Source: Ephemerocybe angulata
Taxonomy: Eukaryota; Basidiomycota; Agaricomycetes; Agaricales; Psathyrellaceae
Reading direction: 5' to 3'
NCBI GenBank assembly: GCA_013368325.1
Contig: JAACJK010000164.1
Span: 992,001 to 1,056,000 of the forward strand
DNA length: 64,000 nucleotides
The notes below the pieces were generated by a model. The model had not been told where the DNA came from. It saw nothing but the letters and a program-made list of their open reading frames with translations, and did not search any database. This document shows positions 57,891-64,000 of the stretch, one piece after another. Every line of letters begins with the position of its first letter. The stretch's first letter is position 1. The position numbers and the translations under genes were made by a program.

Positions 57891-58512
57891 AGATAAGTTA
57901 TAAAGGGTATATAGTCATTAGAAAGGGTATAAAAAGAGTGTGGAGGGTTAGGTTGTGAGTGTAAAGGCAAGAGACGTGTATTTCTGCTAGAGGCGCGCTT
58001 GCAATCACACTAATTAGGGATTGAGCCGTGTTCTTGGTTCGTGGCCGCGCGGCCGACATCAAATTTTCAAACTCCCTCCCCTCCTATGGTCTTGGCGCCA
58101 GGTACGGCTCAGACTATATCGTCAGGTCGCGCAAGGGAGTAGGTAGATGGGAGTAACCGTGTGCCTGGGACATAAACTCCGACTTGGGAGATGGGCAGAG
58201 GCGCCGGGCGCTTCGACAGTTTCACATCGTGCAGCCTGTGCTGAGTGCGTTTTCGATGTCGAAACGTTCTTACTGCATAGTTTTCGGCTACCATGTCGAG
58301 AATCGAGACTCGGTGACGGGGATGCTTGGACGGTTGGCCCACATATCGTTATAATTACAAGTATATTTTGTATAATAACATGGTTTCAAGTCGGCAGTAC
58401 ATGAATCAGTGGTCGTCCTCAGAACTATCACCATTGGTTCGAACCAAGTCAGATCCTTCAAAGGGATCCACTATGGTTCTCGTTTGGGACCAGAATGTCC
58501 TTACCTAGAGTG
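57891..58512. other. Intergenic region with a relic of the downstream gene family
   Basis: About 620 bp. It holds a relic at about 58250-58350 (see next entry) and a 14-bp palindrome TTGGTTCGAACCAA at 58434-58447. Confidence 0.4.
58250..58350 (-). pseudogene. Relic of the 58-62 kb unknown gene family
   Basis: Reads QPSKHPRHRVSILDMVAEN on the minus strand, matching QASHRHIADQNTRIAILDIV in the gene at 60677-61452, and the DNA shares ATGTCGAGAAT and GGATGCTTGGACGG words with it. No further family sequence follows. Confidence 0.5.
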
Positions 58513-59218
58513 TCAGGAGCTGTGTACATGAGAAAGAGTGAGGACGTACAGATTACGGTGGAAGGAATGCCCAACTCTTTCCATAAATCCGTCGGATGCC
58601 ATAGCGTCACTTATGTGAACGTTCCAGGTCACCAGGGGGATGCGGATCCCCCACCGTCGACTGTATGTCGAGACGAAGGGATCATTAGCTGCTTCCCTTC
58701 GTGCTGACTCTCTGAGATCTCTTTGAAGGCGCGGCGGAAGGACTGGTTGTAAAACAGAGTTCCGGAGACACGGTCGTCCCCGTAGAAGTAGCAAAAATCT
58801 ACCAGCTCCGGGAGTATAATTCCATTAACCGCCCAGTACTTCTCTCGCATTCGAACAATTGCGGTCGCCAGGGCAAGGGGCTGGAGGTTCCGAGCGCATT
58901 CAACGGTAAACTGGATGGCATATCGTGCGCCGGGGGGACATGTGCTGACGTCTGCTTTCATCCAAAGAAATACGTAGTGGGCGGAGAATATTAAGTTGAT
59001 CAGGGAGGATACGGCAATGGAGTCCAATTGAGCAGGGGGATCTATAGGCTTCAAGAAAGAACAAGTTGTGAGCGAGGAAGTTTCAGAGGATGGGTGAGGC
59101 CTACAGATAGATGCGGTAGAATTCGAGCAAGAGTATCAAAGGAAAGCAGGCCAAGGACAGGAGCATTGTTGGCAATTGATACGACACACACACGGGCAGT
59201 ATACGAGTCTTGATCCAT
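58513..59218 (-). CDS. Unknown clustered family, member 1 (possibly frameshifted)
   Basis: Starts MDQDSYTARVCVVSIANNAP at 59218. The core exon reads LDSIAVSSLINLIFSAHYVF, LWMKADVSTCPPGARYAIQF, QPLALATAIVRMREKYWAVN and VSGTLFYNQSFRRAFKEISE. These align with the other members: W-M/F, P-P-x-x-x-Y-A-V/I-x-F, L-A-L-A, and a late F/Y-F/N...L-x-x-A-Y/F block. After EISESQHEGKQ the family-like continuation (IPLVTWNVHISDAMASD, ending at 58513) is in another frame with no good intron between, so the copy may be frameshifted. The 5' splice is uncertain. Function unknown. Confidence 0.45.
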
Positions 59219-59409
59219 AGGGGTGGATGGTATCGTGATGGCTTTCGTTGGGGTTGCTTGATCTATAGGACGCAAAAAGATCGTCAGAATGTACCATTGC
59301 TATAAATATTACATTGTGTTCTGAATTTCTATCAAAGGTCCAAGCTCTTGTTGTTCTGCATAAGGCGGGACCACACATAACGCTCTAAGGGAGATGATCG
59401 TCAGCAAGC

Positions 59410-60379
59410 TCAATTAAGATCGCGTGGAATGTACCTTGCTCGGTTAACAATTGCATCATATGAGCCTTGGTTGGATCTGAGGTCCCAGAATTTGCGGGGC
59501 CAAAAGGTAACAGGATGCTGACCCTTGTACAGATCATGATTCTGCTCCTGGGATTTGCACAGTTGCATGACGCGGCGGTATGCCTGCCCCAGGCCCTTGT
59601 TGAAGAAAAGAATTCCAGAGCAGCCGGCCGATCTGAACATGTAGGAAAGCGAAGTAAGGTCGAATCGTCGGCCATCGTTGTCATTGGTGTACATGTCGAA
59701 GAATTGCAGGATTGCCCAAGCAAGGGCGATGGAGCGATGCTGCGCCTCACATATTACAGAAAACGTAACGGCATAGGGAGAACAGGGGGGTATGCGAGGG
59801 TAGTTGAGCTCTTTGGATTTGAACCAGATGAAAACGATTTTGACTTCGGTTGCTATGTGCAGGAACGACGCTTTGGTAAGTTCATGCCTGTAAAAGGCGC
59901 TGGAAGGCTGTTGAAAATCACTTAATGTACAACGTCTCTGTATAGGTGTAGAATAAACGTACCGTTAAAAGTGTTGAAACCCTACGCAGGACATCAGCCG
60001 GCTGCGCAAAGTCTATGAAGGCATTGATTACTCTAACAAGAGAGCGCCTCTGATCACTGGTTAAATGGTAATAGTGGGGAGGGATTGGCGACCAGAAGGA
60101 TGCAACGTCTTCAAACAGAAATAACCGGAAGTATTCAGGGCCATTATAGCTCGGGACACTGCTGCTTGCCTCGTTGGATTGGGCGGTAGAGGACGAACTG
60201 CTGAGAGGTGAATCGGCACGAGCCGTCGCGGTGGGGGTTTCATCTATATCCTCATTCCACGGATCCATGACCATCCGCATAATTTCAACTGTTTGAGGAT
60301 TGAAGAGCGAGCTATCGACCGGCTCATTCGGATCGCGCAGGGAGGAGGGGATTGACGATGGCGGCTGAAGTGACTGCAT
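59410..60379 (-). CDS. Unknown clustered family, member 2
   Basis: ATG at 60379 (MQSLQPPSSIPSSLRDPNEP). A Ser-rich N-terminus is followed by YYHLTSDQRRSLVRVINAFI and DFAQPADVLRRVSTLLT. It then splices to ASFLHIATEVKIVFIWFKSK, CSPYAVTFSVICEAQHRSIA and LAWAILQFFDMYTNDNDGRR, then SGILFFNKGLGQAYRRVMQL and HPVTFWPRKFWDLRSN, ending at 59410. No known domain, signal peptide or membrane segment is evident. It is the second of four tandem, same-strand members. Function unknown. Confidence 0.55.
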
Positions 60380-60676
60380 GTGGTGAGATCAGAGAAGGAT
60401 TTCCGTTGGCGATGCCTACACAATCATGTGGTGTGTACGGTTAGAGATAGTCCATATGGACAACGGAGGAAGGGCATTGTCATTTTATGAAGGTTTATGT
60501 CTATATACTGAGAACAATAGCAAAGGGGAAGCCCCAATGTAATGACATATTTCTTATGGAGAAGAAACCCAAGTCGGGGATTGGAAGACATACTTTTCTT
60601 CGTCGACCTTGACGGGTGGAAGCAAGTGCGCGCTGTAATGGAGTGTGTAAGTCACCGGCCGGTTTTCAATCGGGAT

Positions 60677-61452
60677 TCACTGTGCGTACCTGGTAAGCCT
60701 GATGTACTTTGATATGTGGGCTTCCACGCCTCCCCTATCAAAGGCATAGCAGCTCACGTTCCAGGTGCAGACTGCTATGTTTCGTGGAAGCAGGGAATGG
60801 AACTCGTCCTGTTTTTCACGGCATGTCTTGTATACCGAGAGGTAGGCGCGGTCGAGGTCGTTTCCAAAATACATCGCTCCGTGGACAACATCACCTGCGA
60901 TTCTGTAACAAAGATTCCGAAGCGTAATTGGAGAACACTTTTCAGGGTCGGCCGTGTGGCTATAACGCCGGAGGAAGGTGAGCAGGCAATGGGCCAGTGC
61001 CAGTGATTGATAGGGCAGACGCGTGCGGATGGTAAAAGCGACAACGTATACTGAGCCCAAAGGGGCGGCAAAGGTTTCAAGGTCCTCCTTGTCGTTCATC
61101 CACGCAAAGGAATATCTTGCGGTTGCATCCAGATGCTGCTGGGCCTCAATAGTGATGGCTGTGGTGTATACCGAGGACGCCGGCTGGTGCAAGTGTTATT
61201 ATAAAAGAAGGGATACCAGGGAGTGTTTATATGCACAGCGATGACTGCTGCGAGGGGTGCGACAGTGTTGGCCGGATTGGCATGCGACTCCTCGCCTACA
61301 ATGTCGAGAATGGCAATGCGGGTATTCTGATCAGCGATGTGACGGTGGGATGCTTGGACGGGTGGCGCATGGTTATCGTCGACAGAAGCCGCAGACGTAT
61401 CGCAGGCAAGCGTTTGTACGGGGAGCTCGTAGACGGTGAAGCCGTTGGACAT
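60677..61452 (-). CDS. Unknown clustered family, member 3
   Basis: ATG at 61452 (MSNGFTVYELPVQTLACDTS). The first exon ends APLAAVIA and joins, across a GT-AG intron of about 57 nt, to PASSVYTTAITIEAQQHLDA. It continues YSFAWMNDKEDLETFAAPLG, VYVVAFTIRTRLPYQSLALA, HCLLTFLRRYSHTADPEKCS, VVHGAMYFGNDLDRAYLSVY and RNIAVCTWNVSCYAFDRGG, with the stop at 60677. It is the best-preserved member, two exons and open throughout. Family not recognised; length about 240 residues. Confidence 0.6.
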
Positions 61453-61696
61453 GGCTCGTAGTCAGTCAACGTCGGTGGATGACGATGAAGTGAAGATCCG
61501 GTGGGCTAATCTTGGACAGATGGACCAGCTCCAATGCGCTTCTACTGGACTGAAACATTCTTTTGTGTGGTATGGGGAAGCGATGCGTGTAATTGGGACT
61601 CCTAGTATACATATGAAGAATTTCTGGGACGTCAAGGCAAGGGAGAGACGATTTCAAACGAGGCCATATTCCAGAATGCATTCCCTATCTGAGAGA

Positions 61697-62442
61697 TTAG
61701 AAAGAGCTGAGAGTCGTTGCGCAGACATATAGTACGCACTGTGCATAAAGGTAAGCGCGCCTCATTTGTCGCCTTGTAAAGAGACCAGGGCAAGTGGAAT
61801 GGGCAAATGTAATGGGATAGTCGCGAAAGAACTTGTTTGTTGAAGTAGGGGATCCTGCGTGTTTGCGCGCCTGTTGATATGCATCGTCGAGGCCGGAATC
61901 GAATAAAAGTACAGCGTTGATACAGTCGTTCTGGATGGAGTACGCGGCTGCTTCAATTTGAGGAAAGTCCGATGGTTGCTCGCCATGGTATTGGGCGTAG
62001 AAGAACTCGAGCACGGCGTTCGCGAGTCTGAGTGCTTGGAAAGGCGGTCCTTTGGGTATGTGGAAGGACACAGCGTACTCCGTCGTGCGAAGGTGGCGAG
62101 GCAACCGGGGCAAAGCTGCCTTCGGAATCCACATGCAGAACGATGGAGTAATGGAAACTTCGGCGGTAACGTCTGCATCGACGCCAGGATCAGCTCCAGG
62201 GTATTTCTGTGGTCATTAGCAATCAGGCCAGAGTTACGGTGAGGAGAAGGTGCTCTTACCTCAATAACAGAGGCTAGACTTGCCAGGAGAGTCGTTGGGC
62301 TGAAGAGCCACGCCGTACTGATTTTGGCGACAAAAGCAGAATGAGATCTTGAGGTTGCAAGTGCGGTGCGACTGCTTGGGGTGTCATGACGGAGAGACGA
62401 GCCTTCTAAAGGCATGTGAGTTGTGTAAAGCAGGGATGGCAT
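61697..62442 (-). CDS. Unknown clustered family, member 4
   Basis: ATG at 62442 (MPSLLYTTHMPLEGSSLRHD). The first exon ends LLASLASVIE and splices to KYPGADPGVDADVTAEVSIT. It continues CMWIPKAALPRLPRHLRTTE, YAVSFHIPKGPPFQALRLAN, AVLEFFYAQYHGEQPSDFPQ, INAVLLFDSGLDDAYQQARK and YPITFAHSTCPGLFTRRQM, ending at 61697. Blocks and intron position match member 3, so the genes arose by tandem duplication. No catalytic motif is seen. Confidence 0.58.
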
Positions 62443-63232
62443 GGTGTGTTGCGTATGAGGAGAGCCTGCACTTACTGGGGGCGGGTTTCGCATCCAATGG
62501 TCTGAGCAGAGCTATGATTAGTGGGCGGTCCTAGCAGCCTTGTGTGCAGCCTGAGGACCTTCCGCTAAAGGCTGCTTCGATATCGAAGGCAGACTGGTAG
62601 AAACAAATGTTTCGAAATCGAACACATTGCAGATCCTAGGAGGGAGGAGGTATAGAAGAACGACCGTGAGCACGGTGGTCGGTGATCGTGGGGACTTTGC
62701 GGCTTGCGAATCCACCGGTGCGGGATTTGCCGGAATCCCGGACGGGATCCGGAATCAGAAATTACCTTCTCCTCCTGGCCTCCCTCCTTCCCACTAGGTC
62801 CAATATGAGACGGGTGCTTTCGACTTCGAAGCACCTTTCTCTATTGGCCTCTTTCACAACGCAACATGGACGACCGACTCTGTAGCCGCAAATGCCTCCA
62901 CTCGCGCAGTGTCGCCCGCAAGCAGCGCACTGTCCGCCGACATGCCTCGACGCGATAACAAGAAATCCAATCGTGTACTCACTGTTAGACCGGTAGCACC
63001 ACCATCGCGGAAATGGAGGCATCCTTTCAAGATTTGGACCAACCTTGCGAGCACTCAGTATGGAAGCCGGGCGGCTGCGAATCGCGATGGGATGCAAGGT
63101 GAGTCGACCATGACCAGCATCGAAGCGACTCTCCTTACCGTTTGCACCCCAGTCGTATTGTAAATCAAGGAATCGGGGTGTGAGTAGACACTTCCTTCCT
63201 TTCATTCCAGCACCTACATCTACTTCATTACT
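62443..63232. other. Intergenic region upstream of the thiolase relic
   Basis: About 790 bp with no recognisable gene. A minus-strand open frame (62762-63205) is Arg/Cys-rich and looks like chance. Confidence 0.4.
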
Positions 63233-64000
63233 ATGTCTGCCACCGCTTCACATCTTCATCTTCACCCGCCAAGTCTCGGGTTCTGGAGCAACACGACCAC
63301 GACATCGGCATTGTCCCGGCTGTTCGAAGGTTCGTCTACTTTTTGGACCCCACTACTTGTTCTAATACTGATGATGCTCTAAATACTCTGAATCTATAGG
63401 GTCGCAAAGGTACCTTCAAGGACTGCAAGCCCGAGCTCATCCTCTTGCACGTCCTCCGCGCCGTCTACCGGCATTTTTCCTCCGGGGGGTGGTGCGAGCG
63501 CTGCGTTCATGGCTGCTCTGCATGCCGGAATTGCTGTCGAGACGAGTCTTGACACCGTCAACAGGCAGCGCTTGAGTGGCCTCACCGCCGTCACCCCAAT
63601 CGTGAACGAAGTCAAGGCAGGGCAGATCGAGTTCGGTATCGGTGCGTCATTCTCATATCCTTCCATTGTGTCGTGCTGACTCCTTTTCAGGCGCCGGTGT
63701 AGAGTCAATGTCCAACGGCTTCGGAGCTGGAGCCGTCTCGCAAGTCTCCGAAGATGTTCTCGAGAACAAGGATGCCGAGGACTGTCTCCTGCCTATGGGT
63801 AACAAAGCCGCCAAGGCGCAAAAGGAGGGCCGTTTCAAGGACGAGATCCTGCCCATCAAGGCCAAGTGGGAGCACGGACCCGCGTGGTAGGCAAGTTCGT
63901 CACCTCCGCCGTCGTCGGTGTGCTCCTGCGCATCATGGGCGTAGGTCTTGCGTTCGCGATCCCCATGGTCCTCCGGCTCAAGCAGGTAACGGTTGCAAGG
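63233..64000 (+). pseudogene. Broken 3-ketoacyl-CoA thiolase (peroxisomal POT1 type), runs off the right edge
   Basis: Recognisable thiolase blocks appear in order but in changing frames. Near 63260 the segment AKSRVLEQHDHDIGIV is out of frame with the ATG at 63233. Next come GRKGTFKDCKPELILLHVLR, then PPGGGASAAFMAALHAGIAV after a lost segment and a frame change, then ETSLDTVNRQRLSGLTAVTP. The catalytic cysteine of the NRQCSSG motif is replaced (NRQRLSG). GAGVESMSNGFGAGA and EDCLLPMG run straight into NKAAKAQKEGRFKDEILPIK, skipping about 25 family residues. A stop near 63890 is followed by the C-terminal block VGKFVTSAVVGVLLRIMGVG. The enzyme would cleave 3-ketoacyl-CoA in beta-oxidation; this copy cannot. 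The part beyond 64000 is not seen. Confidence 0.85.

Noticed and set aside
62762..63205. Minus-strand 147-codon open frame
   Set aside because: Arg/Cys-rich, no family pattern, located in the upstream region of the thiolase relic; probably chance.

Overview
The window looks like nuclear DNA of an Agaricomycete (mushroom-forming basidiomycete). Genes are packed tightly on both strands and split by many introns of about 50-60 nt. The gene content includes a DUF6535 gene, a GCR1_C/Ndc10-type Crypton recombinase and a fungal siderophore transporter. No rRNA, CRISPR or convincing tRNA gene was seen. All gene models were spliced by eye, so individual exon borders can be off.

Layout. 0-23 kb is mostly ordinary conserved genes: an unknown 5'-partial protein, ER glucosidase I (GH63), an SPFH/band-7 protein, ATG8, a siderophore-type MFS transporter with two GATA-factor sites upstream, a small four-helix membrane protein, an XRCC3/Rad57-like RAD51 paralogue, the omega-amidase NIT2, a canonical Ydj1-type DnaJ (20.2-21.7 kb) and a UPF0538 protein. 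A first diverged DnaJ copy sits at 15-16.4 kb.

24-47 kb is an accessory zone. It holds four more DnaJ-A copies (24.6, 38.1, 40.5 and 45.7 kb), a J-domain fragment (37.3 kb) and a decayed 3' copy (42.0 kb). Between them lie a Crypton-like tyrosine-recombinase gene next to an XPG/GEN1-like nuclease gene (26.7-32.1 kb) and a complete hAT transposon, 32221-36402, with an intact 8-bp target duplication. All five diverged DnaJ copies keep the eight zinc cysteines and the C-terminal substrate-binding region, and four of the five keep a C-x-x-Q farnesylation box. The four copies in the accessory zone have lost the HPD tripeptide needed to stimulate Hsp70. This local family of farnesylatable J-like proteins that probably cannot drive Hsp70 is the most unusual feature of the window.

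47.6-54.7 kb is one long DUF6535 plus ARM/HEAT-like repeat gene. 56.9-57.9 kb holds an unknown proline-rich ORF overlapped antisense by a truncated RecQ-like helicase. 58.2-62.4 kb is a cluster of four related genes plus a relic, belonging to a family I do not recognise. The window ends in a broken peroxisomal 3-ketoacyl-CoA thiolase copy (63.2 kb to the edge).
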